A stretch of DNA of 64,000 nucleotides from contig OX637288.1 in the NCBI GenBank assembly GCA_951799445.1, forward strand, positions 47,135,288-47,199,287, read 5' to 3'. The notes below the pieces were generated by a model, which was not told the origin of the DNA, searched no databases, and worked only from the letters and a program-made list of their open reading frames with translations. Position 1 is the stretch's first letter. Every line of letters starts with the position of its first letter. The DNA is from Pseudisothecium myosuroides (lineage: Eukaryota > Streptophyta > Bryopsida > Hypnales > Lembophyllaceae). A program made the position numbers and the translations under genes. Below are positions 11,822 to 23,405 of this stretch, piece after piece.

Positions 11822-12480
11822 TCAACAATTTCTCCCCGAACATTGGAGGAGCTCTTTGTGTGCCAATATCTTGTATGGCCTGCCAGGACATTTTGTTGTT
11901 GAATATTTTGTTGTTGAATAGGTAATGGAGATCTGATCAGGTATGCAGAGACTTTGATTCTCTATGGGATGTTTTTCAAGGAGCCTTGTTGATTTGGTCA
12001 CCGGTTCTTGTTGCTGGTCCCAAAAGCTCCTAAATTCTCTCGGTGAAATGTGACTTGGCTTGTTTGCTATAGATTTTTGTGAATTTTTGACATGTGTCAC
12101 TTCAAGGGGAAAGTTAAGGTTGAAGCTTTGACACTCCAAAAGACTCAATCCTCAAGCTGCACAAAATAAAGGAGGATAAAGGAGACAGTGACACAAAGAT
12201 ATGAGGTAGGAGGTTCATAAAGCACCCATTTAAGAGTTGAAACTGGATTTTGGGAGGTGAAACTTTTTAAAATATTTTTTAGCAAATTTTTTAGTAAATT
12301 AGACAAGTGGAATTGGCATCTAGCCCAAGCCATTTCGTATTTTTTGGAGCTTTGTGGAATTAGTTATGAATTTTTGAAGTTGAAATGGCATGGGCCTCTA
12401 AATTCGTCCATCTCCTCAAATGCACAGTGTTTGTACATTGTTGGTACAATGAAAAAGCAACACATACGAATAGTGTACAT
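11822..12480 (-). pseudogene. LINE-derived coding relic (ORF1-like)
   Basis: The minus strand reads through ...WARCQFHLSNLLKNLLKNIL, TSQNPVSTLKW and YEPPTSYLC, then a second frame with EFRSFWDQQQEPVTK. The first part aligns with the relic at 39990-40310 at both DNA and protein level (WTRCHFF..KENLLKI..CFTSPKF). That copy sits directly upstream of a LINE ORF2 start, so this is probably the corresponding ORF1 region. Frameshifts and stops show that it is dead. Confidence 0.5.
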
Positions 12481-12499
12481 TTGAAGAAGTGGGCAATTC

Positions 12500-13040
12500 T
12501 AGAGCCTAAGCACTTTCACCCATAAACGACAGGGTGGACATTTGGTGTCCAATGAATGACAGAGAATCCTTACATGTAGACAGAAGTGCAATTTTCATCC
12601 TTGGAATTTTGTTGTGAAAATGCATTAGAAGGAATTTGGATCCTCTAAAGGGCTATGAGTTTCCAAAAGTTCTAATGAGTTACCGATTGTTGAAACTGCG
12701 TCACTGCAGCAAGGTGACATGGCCAAATGACTGCCACATCATATTTATAAATATATATTTTTTTAAATCTTAAAATAAGATTTGGGAGAAAAAAATTGAA
12801 AAATTGAAAAATATTATTTTGATAGCCCGTACAATGGTTCACAGGATGGGGACAAATTGGGGAACAGGCCTAAACGGCCCTTTCTTGCCCCCCAATCCCC
12901 TTTAATGGGAGGTTTTCTACTGTAGTTTGACTTCCAATGAGTGCTTTTGCATTTTTTTAGGCAATGATTCTCATTGTATCCAAAGGGATAATTTCCAAGG
13001 TCACCAATCCGTCCTTTAAGGATTAAGAACCACCTACCTT
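12500..13040 (+). repeat. Dispersed repeat R2, copy 2, with about 270-bp extra segment
   Basis: The outer parts match 2990-3220 (ACATTTGGTGTCCAATGAATG at the left, GTTTGACTTCCAATGAGTGC and TCACCAATCCGTCCTTTAAG at the right). About 270 bases at roughly 12625-12900 have no counterpart in copy 1. Whether that is an insertion here or a deletion there cannot be told from two copies. Confidence 0.5.
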
Positions 13041-15044
13041 AGTGAAAAAATGTCATAATCTTAAAAGATGTAATACAAGAAGATGTTAAACTTTTTGCCT
13101 TTTTAAGTGGAACCTTGTTTTTCAAAGAATATTCTCCTTCCTCAAAAAGTAGTTCAAATTTAAAAATCTATATTCAATCTTGTGTTGACGCCCATTAGTG
13201 TTGATTGATGAGTTGTATTCATAGCCTTTCTTAAAAGTTTACCATTGGTGTACAGAAGCTCAATTTAAAAAAAATGACACTTGGTTACAACAATTTAGAA
13301 TAGATTGATTATTGATCTTTCAACAAATTTTTCTACAAATTGATGAATATTCATGTTGATGACACATTTTTCAAAAATGGCTAGAGATAGAATATTTGCT
13401 CGTATATTGGAAGTTGTTAGACTTTTAAATTTGATAAATAAGAGACCGTAAACTACAACCAACTCAACAATATTGATCACCTAAAGACTCTCCATCCACA
13501 CTAATGTGTACATAATGGTTCATGATATGTTTTAGTTATAAATTGTCAAAATTACTATTTTTTAGTATTTCAAGTACAATTAAAGCATTTTGCACATCCC
13601 TCTTTTGCCCCTAAAGTTTTGACGAGTATAATTTTTAATCCAAGCATTAGATTTAAAATTTAATTAGTTTCCTGTAAGAAGCACATACATTCTTGCACCT
13701 TGTGTTTGGCCCAATTGAGGCCAATTACCCTTTATTTTTTAATAATGTTATGAAAACTTCAACACACTTGAGACAATACTCTTAAATAGATAAATTTTGT
13801 AAAACTAATGTAAGTAAACAATTTTTAAAATTTGAAGATTATCTTCCAAATTTAACATTGTGTCGACATTGTGAAATAATTCCATTTGAATTGCAACTTT
13901 TAAAAAAAAATCATTGATAGTATTGTATAAATGTTGACTTTTCACTTGTAAAGGATCTATCAATAAGCAAAATGAAAGCAAAACAATACTAACATTTTGC
14001 TTATCAAATTAATTAAATACCTCGTTAGTTAAAAAAACATACTATTACAAAATAAGATTAACGAAGCATCATAACACATGCATACACCTAATATTCTTTT
14101 AAGGTTGAATAATTGATCATATGATAATTTCATGTGGATCCTTTTGTTATAAATTTGGCTCAATGAATCCAAAATATGAAAATTTACACCTCAAATGTAG
14201 ATGATAAGATGCTTTTGTATATTTTTACTAATTAATTGCATAGATGGGATGAATCCATGTCCGTATTGGACTTCCTTTGAAAACTCTATAATTATCCAAA
14301 GGAATGCTTGACATAAAGGGATTCACAAAAATTAAACATTATAAAGACTAAGTTATTTTTGCAATTTTGAATACAAAAGTAATACACCAACATAAAACAC
14401 AAGTTAGAAAAGTTAGATGATTATTGAAGTTATGATAAATGAAAATCCTAAAGTTCTTGTTAATGGAAAATTTCTAAAATCAAGGACTAAAATCCTAATT
14501 CTATAATAAAATCCCCCTTACAAGTGAACAATAGCTTTCCTCACGGTGTTGTACATAAAAGATGAAGATAATTTTGGAAGGATTTCTCTCAAGGCGAGGA
14601 ATATTGAAGGATACAACATTCTTTATCACTGAGTTAGGAGGCCCTTTCACATCTTTGAAAAGGGCCCCCCCCACTAAACATAATTATCTTTTGTGGCTCC
14701 TTAGCCAATGCCTATCCTTGAATTTATTGATATATTAGCCCTTCCATGCATCTAGCAAAGCATGATACCTTTCTTGCATAGGAAGGACCATTCAGCTTGG
14801 TTGTACAATGTTTTGGAAACTCCCAAGGTAACAATCTTCACTTGATGTAAGACCTCCCACGGGGGGGTTCCAAAGTTTGTATGGATTTGTGAAATTTCCC
14901 ATCTACAAGGGGATTTTTTCAAAATATATGAATGCAATAAGGAGTTATTCATATATTTTCATTAGTGTTCTAGATTTTTTTTAGTTTCATCTATTTTCTT
15001 TTGGTTCCTACATTGAACTAGTCTTGCCAAATATTAGAGTTAAT
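13041..15044. other. AT-rich intergenic DNA, no gene recognised
   Basis: No conserved frame, RNA gene or terminal repeats were identified in this stretch. Confidence 0.5.
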
Positions 15045-15222
15045 CGTAATGTGAGCAAACACGGGACCATGAGCCGGAGTTGGGGAAAAACACAGGACCA
15101 AATTCCCTAGAGCACCCCAACTAAGGTCTGATTGAGTTCGGTGCAGTGTTTGTTTTGTTCTATTCTTAGTTAAACCTTCCTCTGATACAGGTTCACAAAC
15201 ACATGATGACTTTGTGATTAAC
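15045..15222 (+). repeat. Dispersed repeat R3, copy 1
   Basis: It contains GGGACCATGAGCCGGAGTT, GGGAAAAACACAGGACCAAA, GTGTTTGTTTTGTTCTATTC and TTAGTTAAACCTTCCTCTGA, in the same order and strand as 43868-44044. No terminal repeats are obvious. Type unknown. Confidence 0.6.
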
Positions 15223-15639
15223 TCTACTGAGTCTAGTTATTTTTTCTATTTTTTCACTCTAAAAATGGCAACTGTTTTTTTTTCCAATTCCACCGCTAAC
15301 TTTGAACTTGTTGCCAAGGTTTTCCCAAACGCTAAGATTTCTCATCACGGGAGGGCTTTCCAATCATCATCTAAGAATAATGAGCGACTTCCTAGATTTC
15401 AATTCAATTCTTCACCATGTAGAGATTTCAGACAAAGTTCCTCCCCATGCTCAGGCAGGTGTAAAAAAAAAACTGGGTACCATAGCACCTGCTTAAGCTA
15501 TTAATAAATTTACTTCACACAGCAACTTATCTGAATCATCCACTGTAGCATTTGGCGAGAAGAACGCCAAGTGGCAAGACCTACTACAACAAGTTTCAAA
15601 CTCACTGCACGTTGTTGTCCATCCATCCAGTCCCTCCCA

Positions 15640-16290
15640 ATTCAAATTTCAAATTCTACCCCCAAGTGACAGTTTTCCTTCTCAACCGTTCTGGCTGATG
15701 CTACGGCCTTGAACTCTCCGCAGCGCAGCCAACCCGACCCCATTTGAATTTCCATGCAGGCACTCCACCTACTGAATTCAAATTTTTCGCCTACGGTCGG
15801 CCAATTAACGAACTGGGCAGGCATCTGGCAACTAATCTGGTTTCAAGTGCCGCCGACGTTACGTGCTGCCGCTAAATTTAGAGATAAGACCTGCCCAACC
15901 GGGTAGATACCCGGACACCGCTACTCTTAACTATTTATAGGCTTCCTTATTTTACAGTAGATGTCTGGGTATTTATACAGAACGGAACCAATACGCACAC
16001 AGTGGAGCAGAAATTAATAATACGAGTAATTCCACTCCAGTTGGTTCAGTTCAGTTCCTCGTTGGTTGAGTTAAGCTGAAGCGAAATATAATAAATTGAT
16101 TGTTACTTCCTGCACTCTGAGAGGCAGGCAGGGCTGGCTGGAGTCAGGGATTTTATTTTATTTTATTTATTTTAGTAAACGTACACTGATTTGTCGTATT
16201 AGAGCAAGTTCAATCAGACAGACCGCACTCAGAAATAGTACTGTAGTGTTCAGCAGTGGAGAGCATTTGCTTTTCCCAGCCTGCCAGCCA
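15640..16290 (+). other. GC-richer island with TATA-like boxes but no ORF
   Basis: This segment is visibly less AT-rich than its surroundings and carries CTATTTATAGG (near 15930) and GTATTTATACAG (near 15970), both TATA-like, followed by leader-like sequence. No convincing reading frame follows. It may be an orphan promoter, a solo LTR or a non-coding RNA gene; none can be proved here. The stretch 15223-15639 shows nothing definite. Confidence 0.25.
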
Positions 16291-16297
16291 ATTCTTT

Positions 16298-16381
16298 GAT
16301 ACTTGGGGTGATACTTGGGGTGATACTTGGGGTGATACTTGGGGTGATACTTGGGGTGATACTTGGGGTGATACTTGGGGT
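16298..16381. repeat. 12-bp minisatellite, 7 perfect copies
   Basis: The unit GATACTTGGGGT is repeated seven times without a mismatch. Read on the minus strand it gives PQVS repeats, but the surrounding frame is short and looks non-coding. Bases 16382-17600 hold no recognised gene. Confidence 0.95.
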
Positions 16382-17622
16382 ATTTGCTTATAGAAGGTCA
16401 ACTTAGGGAGGGTCTACCATATATTGAAAGGAGGTCATACTTATGTATATTTGGCTATTGGTCTTAGAAATCAACAATAATTTTGTTTTTTACCCATCCA
16501 AGATAAAAATTTCCTTCACAAAATGTAGCCAACTGGCAAGATAATTGTGCATAAGAAAAACATTGGGGTTTAGGGTTATATTTCAATGGCACAAACATTG
16601 GCAAAAAATTAGAATGTATGAAATATAACCTTATTGTTAGAACAATACATAATTCTTATCGCAAATGAAGGATAGAATGATGAATAGAATTTTATATTTT
16701 TAATTTATTAAAAGAATTAAAGAAACATACAAGTAGAAAACATCCAGTATTTTGTAATTGGAATTCTAATACATTGAGCTTTCAATTGCAATAGTACGAT
16801 CAATTTTTGGAATTTTTCAAATATTTTATAATGGAGTGAAATCAAATTTGTGAAGCGTCACTTTCTCAGTCTAAATCAAATACCAAAAATATTTATTTTG
16901 AAAGTTACAATGAAGGTTGACCAAGTGCATTCATTTTTTAGACACATAGACCTTTAGGGTTTAAGAGAATTCAAAGATGTACCTATATGGCACTTTAATC
17001 TTTACAAACATTATTTTCTAAACTATAGGTTTTTAAATTCACTTTTACAAGGTCAATCGACAAGCAAAGTGGTCCAAGATTTTAAAGTGCAATTGGTGAC
17101 ATGATAGTTCTGATTGGTTCATTAATTTTCAATACTAACAAACCTATTTTTTTGCATGAAAAGTGTTCAGGTGATCTAAAATTTGCATTTGTGTCCAATG
17201 GAGACATGCTAGTTCAAATTAGCGCAACCATGACGATATTGTGGATGAAGGTATTGGAATTTAGTCTACTACTAACTGGCGATTCTACAATAATGACTGA
17301 GGAGACTAAACGGGGAGGGCTTATACTTTTTTAGCAAATAGCTCCTAGCCCGTGGGCAAGACAACCTTTATGAGATGTTCCAATAAAATTCTCCAATGCC
17401 TCACTGAAAATCCCAAACAAAGAAAGATTAAAGGCCACAGAAGTTTAAATATTACAAATCCAACGGCCAAAGCCAAGTATGTTGCACAACCACGTTTAAT
17501 TCAAACTTCAAATAAACCACAGAAATAAAACAAATAAAAAGATCACCATAGTAAGTTCCAGTGGTCCTATGCAACTACTATAGGGCTGCTACCTAAGCAA
17601 GGGCCTTGTAGCACCTTCTATC

Positions 17623-20600
17623 TCATGCAGCATACCATTCCTCAAAGACCTTTTGGTATGAAAAATTCTCAAGAGTGATATCTTTTAAAAATACATACAA
17701 TTCCATGGTCACTTCCAAGTTCTCTACAAGGCTAGCTCTAAGCTTGGATTTCAAGAAAGCTATGGATGAGAACATCCTCTCATCCTCCACCAATCCAATA
17801 ACGTAAATAATAACAATTTTAGCGAGCTTGATGAATTGAGAAAAGTTTTGAGTGAGGATGCCATTGCCACCTAAATCCCGCCATACCTTAGTGAAGAGAT
17901 TCAAGTCGTATGATGGCAGCATCGCAGCCTAAGCATTGGACTTTATACAAGTTTTGTACAATCCATACTGCGACATTAGGAGATCTTGCATTAGAAGAAA
18001 AATGATCCCTCGAGAGGATTGTGAGTTCCCGGACAGTAGGGAACACTGGCCAAAAAAACAGAAAAAAAAAAAAACTTTTTTTTGGGCCGGCGAATTGCAG
18101 GGCTTGATTTGGACGGGACAGTTTAATAATATAATTTAGAAAATATTTAGAAAATATTTAGAAAATATTTAGAAAATATTTAAAAAAAATACGAAATTTC
18201 ATAATTTTGAAATTTGATGTGGTCGATATCATCCTCGTCAACTTGAATTATTATTTTATTATTATTTTAATTATTATTTTAATATTTTCAATATTTTTTA
18301 TTATATATTTATATATGTTTTTAATATTTTAATATTTTTGATTTTCTAAAATATTTTTATAATATTTTTATAATGTGGCCACTATTCATCAATGATGAAT
18401 AGTGCCCCCTTAACAAAGGGAAGGAGCTCTCTTTAGGGTTGAATTTTTTTCTAATGGTTGATCAATAAAGGTAACAACAACTAGACACTAGCTACCTTCC
18501 CGGATAATCTTCCCATGTCTAAAAGCATCCATCAAAGTACGTAGGTGCTTATTGAAGTTCTCTTTAATATTGCCTTGATACCAATATTGCAGATACATTA
18601 TCCCTATAGCGCTTATGACATTGTCAGTTGGGAAGCCGTTGTCCAACTTTTCTATGAGCTACATCGCAGCTTCTACAAACCAAAAATTCACTCAAATTAG
18701 AAGCAAGTCAAAGAACCAAGTTCAAACACTTCAGGAATAACCTCCCTATTGTTGGCTTACCTTCAAAATGAGTGATTTCATTTTCTATGGCTTACATATC
18801 AATTATAGAATCCAGTTCATGTAGCTTACACTACAAGTCCATCGTTTAAGAAAGAATTACTACATTACATTGCAAACAATCTTACAAACTTCAACTTAAC
18901 GAAGGAGCTTATACTTGCCATAGTCCCCACCAGTGATCCCTAAACTGGCTAAAATTAGCTGAGTTTCTACCAAAAAAATTCTTGTGCTACTAGTATATTG
19001 TAAAAAAGGGCCTTTAATAGAGACATTTTAGCCAAAACTACAACAAACTATAGAATTTGATAGCCAATTTGCAACCTCCTCCATATTGAAATTAGCATCT
19101 ATTTAGTTAGTTTTATGTTTTAGTACTCCCAATAATCTTTCACAACTTGCAAAATCCTTTATTTTCTATTTTTTTTCATACTAATCACTCTCAAGGTAGC
19201 CAAAGTTGATGTATGTTTGTCTTCAAGGTAGCATATTGCACTAAATTCCATAAACTAGTTCTAGGATCACTGGTCCCCGCTATTGGGACAATTTTTATAG
19301 ATTATGTGGCTAATTCGGCAAGCACTCTAGCAAATCAACTTCTAAATGAGATTACGCATTCACTAGAGCAAGGACATCAACCCACACAGGGCGATGCACT
19401 GGAACAAGCTTGTGTATTCATGTATTTGTTCCCCATGACAAACATAGGGCAATATGGCTAAGCCATTGTCCAAGTCCATGATCCATTTGATATGGATCTA
19501 CTTGTGGATGCAATCCAAAAGGTTGTTAAAGGATCAAATCTCATCCGTCAAACAACATGTCACCGGATCTTCATATATGGTGTTTAAAGATGTCTGACAA
19601 ATCTTTACAACCGTATTGAAATCACAAATAAAAATATCACATTTTATGGTTGAAGTTTTTCAAGTTGTCTATTGCATCTAAGAGAGGCAGCAACAGGCAC
19701 ATGCCAAGCATAATATAGGGATCTAGAAAAAGTTGACAAAACAAGCCTGAAAACACCAAACAAAACACATCAAAACATGCTTAAATTAATTTGAAAAATT
19801 GGATTTTTTCCTAATAAATGCATACCTTTGTCTTGTCGTTTCTCCCAAATCTGTTGTCATGGTATAGATTAGCGTGCAATATTCTGACAACAAATGTCTT
19901 AGAGGCTCAATCAATGACACCCACCGAATTTCTACCTTCTTTTAGCAATCTAAGACCTTTTGTTTTTATCAATTCCAACAGTGATTTGAATTCAATTAGG
20001 CATATAGGACTTTAGTTAAGGTAGGCATGTATGATAGTAAACATCTTATTGATGGATTCAAAAATCCCTAAACTCTCAAGAACCTTAAAGTCTAAATTGC
20101 AACTGTGAGCAATACAATGCATACCGTGACAAAAGGAACATATTGTTCTTTTCTCGGTTCTTTTATTTGGATGATTATACCACTTTTCACGCCGTGCAAT
20201 GTAGAAGTGCCATTATAGCCAAAACTAATGAGCTCTTTGGCCATCATTTTTGACTCCAAATTCCCATTGATTGACACAACCTCAATGATCCATTTCATTA
20301 GATTATTTGCATTAGAAGCACATTCTACTTGCTACAAAGCTACCTTCACCCAATCTTGGACTATGTAACAAAGGGTGGACAAGTAAGAACTAATGTCGGT
20401 AGTGGTAACTTCGTCTATAGTACTAGCTGCAATAAATTGAGCCTTTCAAACAAGCTTCTTAATCTCTTCCTCAACAACCTTATACATATAAGAGGTCATA
20501 ACCCAAACGTTGTTACAACCAATATTTTGTACAAACTTTGACGTGACTCACATTCCAACATCGGACGACCACTTTGCAAAACTTGAAACAAGGTAGTGAA

Positions 20601-20760
20601 TTGAACCTTCTTGCTACACGACTCTACTGTTGTGCAATGGATTACTTTCTCTAAAATTGTGGTGGTCTGGTGGGATACATACAATCGCAAATTCTGCATG
20701 TGCTTGGATTGCGTTACTTTATACTCATTTCCCTTCTTCACCCTCTGTATAGTGGCACGT
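17623..20760 (-). pseudogene. Decayed hAT-type transposase (ZNF862-like)
   Basis: Reading the minus strand from 20760 downwards, successive pieces match the order of this family: KKVQFTTLFQVLQSGRPM; AQFIAASTIDEVTT...YIVQDW (DDE-region 'DEVTT'); AKELISFGYNGTSTLHGVKSG; ELIKTKGLRLLKEG; LLLPLLDAIDNLKNF; LQYWYQGNIKENFNKHLRTL; and the C-terminal dimerisation part FIKLAKIVIIYVIGLVEDER with MFSSIAFLKSKLRASL. Many in-frame stops and shifts separate them, so no protein can be made. An AT-rich insertion (17940-18480) splits the C-terminal part. Such elements mobilise DNA by cut-and-paste; this copy is a fossil. Confidence 0.8.
17940..18480. repeat. AT-rich insertion splitting the hAT relic, with 11-bp repeats and a palindrome
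   Basis: It lies between the relic parts ending ...RTLMDAFRHGKI and starting LPSYDLNLFTKVW. It contains about four copies of AGAAAATATTT (18130-18180) and the near-palindrome CACTATTCATCA-a-TGATGAATAGTG near 18380-18404. It may be a MITE, but no clear terminal repeats were fixed. Confidence 0.4.
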
Positions 20761-21249
20761 GTGCTAAGGGCATGGTTGCATTCATTTGTTGTTTGAAATT
20801 TGAACTTGTTATCTTTTAGAAGTTAAAGACCATGATTTACGAAAAAACACTCAATATCCATGACAGTTGAAATTAAAAGTCATTAAAGTACACTGCCGGG
20901 TATTCTAATATTTTTTCAAGTATCTAGACCACGGAAGCTTATTCTGACATTCAAGAGTTAAAATTCTTCAAATCCTGTTTTTCAAATTTCAGAAGAATCC
21001 CCAAAAAAATTTCAATATGTAAATTTAAAATTCGATTATAATTTGCATGTCTCAACAAGTAAAAATAACCTCAATTGCTACTTTTGCATTGATCAATGTT
21101 CATCTGCTTATCTGAAAATTTCATATTAGCTTAGTCCACCTTGATATTAATCAATTCAAACACAATTTAACAATCAAGTACGAATAAATCAATAATAATT
21201 CACACCGATTTAAAGAAACCCCTAGACCACTTCGCATTCCGGTCGTCGA
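20761..21249. other. Intergenic stretch, no gene recognised
   Basis: AT-rich sequence between the hAT relic and the tubulin duplication arm. Only short chance frames were seen. Confidence 0.5.
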
Positions 21250-21257
21250 TCTCCAGA

Positions 21258-21268
21258 TCCAACGGCCC
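21258..21268 (+). promoter_or_regulatory. MSA-type element (G2/M), gene 2
   Basis: TCCAACGGCCC matches 10 of 11 positions of YCYAACGGYYA and all of the YCYAACGGYY core, about 365 bases upstream of the ATG. It is embedded in CTCCAGATCCAACGG, identical to the site of gene 1. Confidence 0.55.
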
Positions 21269-21416
21269 CCCAAAGCTCATCTGGATGCACCGGGCTCCTC
21301 GGCAGGACTTCGGCAGGCAGTGGACCCGACCGCTAGTTCCGGGCTGCCCGGACGCTGCCCACCGCCCGATGCACGATCCCACGGCGGAGAAGACCGAGCC
21401 CGAAAAGAAACCTAAT

Positions 21417-21447
21417 CCAGTGGGAACGGGGCCTCTTTATCTCTCTC
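21417..21447 (+). promoter_or_regulatory. Shared tubulin core-promoter block, gene 2
   Basis: CCAGTGGGAACGGGG followed by CCTCTTTATCTCTCTC, about 175-205 bases before the ATG. The position and sequence are as in gene 1, and gene 3 has a close copy. It is a probable core promoter; the transcription start is not visible. Confidence 0.5.
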
Positions 21448-21622
21448 CCTCCTTTCCCCCCTCAAATGTGTTTCGACGCCCATTTTGCATCGCGCCATTC
21501 TTGCTTCTGTTGTTGGCCGGCCCGTGTGCTCGGCTCCTCAGGATCTTCGATCCGTGTGTTTTTGTGTAGCTGAGCTGCCCAGAGAGGTTCGTGCGTGATT
21601 TGTCGGAGTCAGTTCGGTCAAG

Positions 21623-23255
21623 ATGAGAGAGATTTTGCACATTCAGGGAGGCCAGTGCGGCAACCAGATCGGTGCCAAGTTCTGGGAGGTGGTGTGCGAG
21701 GAGCATGGCATTGATCCTACCGGGACGTACCAGGGCGTGTCCGACTTGCAGCTGGAGCGCATCAATGTGTACTACAACGAGGCGAGCGGCGGTCGCTACG
21801 TGCCTCGCGCGGTGTTGATGGATCTGGAGCCCGGGACGATGGACAGCGTGCGTTCGGGTCCTTATGGCCAGATCTTCCGTCCGGACAACTTCGTGTTCGG
21901 TCAGACTGGAGCTGGTAACAACTGGGCGAAGGGCCATTACACTGAGGGAGCGGAGCTGATCGACTCTGTTTTGGATGTGGTTCGCAAGGAGGCTGAGAGC
22001 TGTGACTGCTTGCAAGGTACTTGTGATAATGGCTATGGCATTGTTGTTTCCTTGAGGAGTTTGCGAGATTGATTTTTTTCGTGGAGTTGCTATGTCGCTC
22101 TTGTTGGAGAATGTGCTGAGTGTTTTTTTTTTCTTGTGATGCAGGGTTTCAGGTGTGCCACAGTTTGGGAGGAGGCACCGGATCTGGCATGGGCACCTTG
22201 TTGATATCGAAGATCCGCGAGGAGTACCCCGACCGGATGATGCTTACGTTTTCTGTTTTTCCTTCGCCTAAGGTTTCTGACACCGTGGTGGAGCCTTACA
22301 ATGCGACTTTGTCCGTTCACCAGCTTGTTGAGAATGCGGACGAGTGTATGGTTTTGGACAACGAGGCTCTGTACGACATCTGTTTCCGGACGTTGAAGCT
22401 GATCACGCCTTCCTGTGAGTAATCGTCTTGTTATTGCAGTCATTGTTTTTATTATGTGTTATGGATTTTTGGCATAGTTATTGTCGTTTTGTTTCGAGAG
22501 TTTCTCCAGTTCGTAAAGGCTGAGTACGTTTTTGGAGTGCTTGCGTGAATGTTTTTCTGAGTAGTGTTTGTTTTTCGTGTGTTGCAGTCGGTGACTTGAA
22601 CCACTTGATTTCTGCCACGATGAGTGGCATCACTTGCTGCCTTCGATTTCCTGGCCAGCTGAACTCGGATCTCCGGAAGTTGGCTGTGAACCTGATTCCC
22701 TTCCCCCGTCTCCACTTTTTCATGGTCGGTTTCGCTCCTTTGACGTCTCGGGGTTCTCAGCAGTACAGGTCTTTGACTGTTCCCGAGCTGACTCAGCAGA
22801 TGTGGGACGCTAAGAACATGATGTGCGCTGCTGACCCTCGTCACGGTCGTTACCTGACTGCGTCTGCGATGTTCCGTGGTAAGATGTCCACTAAGGAGGT
22901 GGACGAGCAGATGATCAACGTGCAGAACAAGAACTCTTCTTACTTCGTGGAGTGGATTCCTAACAACGTGAAGTCTTCTGTTTGCGACATCCCTCCCACG
23001 GGTCTGAAGATGTCTTCCACTTTCATCGGTAACTCGACTTCGATCCAGGAGATGTTCCGTCGTGTTTCTGAGCAGTTCACTGCTATGTTCCGTCGCAAGG
23101 CGTTTTTGCATTGGTACACTGGTGAGGGCATGGACGAGATGGAGTTCACCGAGGCTGAGAGCAACATGAACGATTTGGTTTCGGAGTACCAGCAGTACCA
23201 GGACGCTTCTGCTGAGGAGGAAGGCGAGTACGAGGAGGATCTTGAGGAGGCTTAG
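21623..23255 (+). CDS. TUB: Beta-tubulin, gene 2 (3 exons)
   Basis: Exons are 21623-22016, 22145-22414 and 22588-23255 (394, 270 and 668 nt), with GT-AG introns of 128 and 173 bp. The 443-residue product is identical to genes 1 and 3: MREI start, GGGTGSG at residues 140-146, acidic tail ending EEDLEEA. Nucleotide changes relative to gene 1 are few and silent, and the introns still align, so the two genes separated recently or have been homogenised. It is transcribed away from the 13-kb spacer, opposite to gene 1. It should be functional and is expected to respond to the same controls. Confidence 0.97.
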
Positions 23256-23309
23256 ATTTTGTATGGTTAGTGTTAGTTTTTGTTCGATTGTTTTTGGGAA
23301 ACCGCTTTT

Positions 23310-23361
23310 GGAACAGGATGTTCTGTTTCTTGGCTCCGGGTGTATTCCCCGATATATGTTC
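23310..23361 (+). promoter_or_regulatory. Conserved tubulin 3'UTR block, gene 2
   Basis: Starts GGAACAGGATGTTCTGTTTC, 55 bases after the stop, and ends GATATATGTTC. It is nearly identical to gene 1 and clearly related to the block at 41372-41422 of gene 3. Confidence 0.6.
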
Positions 23362-23405
23362 TTTCATTTGGCAATTATACTTTTCTTCAACAACTTGTAT
23401 ACCTT

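Larger units (their letters stand above)
21250..23405 (+). repeat. Right arm of inverted segmental duplication carrying beta-tubulin gene 2
   Basis: It matches 5815-7990 in reverse orientation through 5' flank, exons, introns and 3' flank. An internal stretch of 5' flank (near 21269-21305) differs from the other arm, so some promoter sequence has diverged or been replaced. Confidence 0.8.

Noticed and set aside
16298..16381. CRISPR-like regular repeat
   Set aside because: The 12-bp units are directly adjacent without spacers, in a eukaryotic genome. It is a simple minisatellite.
16210..16401. Protein with PQVS repeats
   Set aside because: The frame is short and has no start context or family; the repeat creates it.
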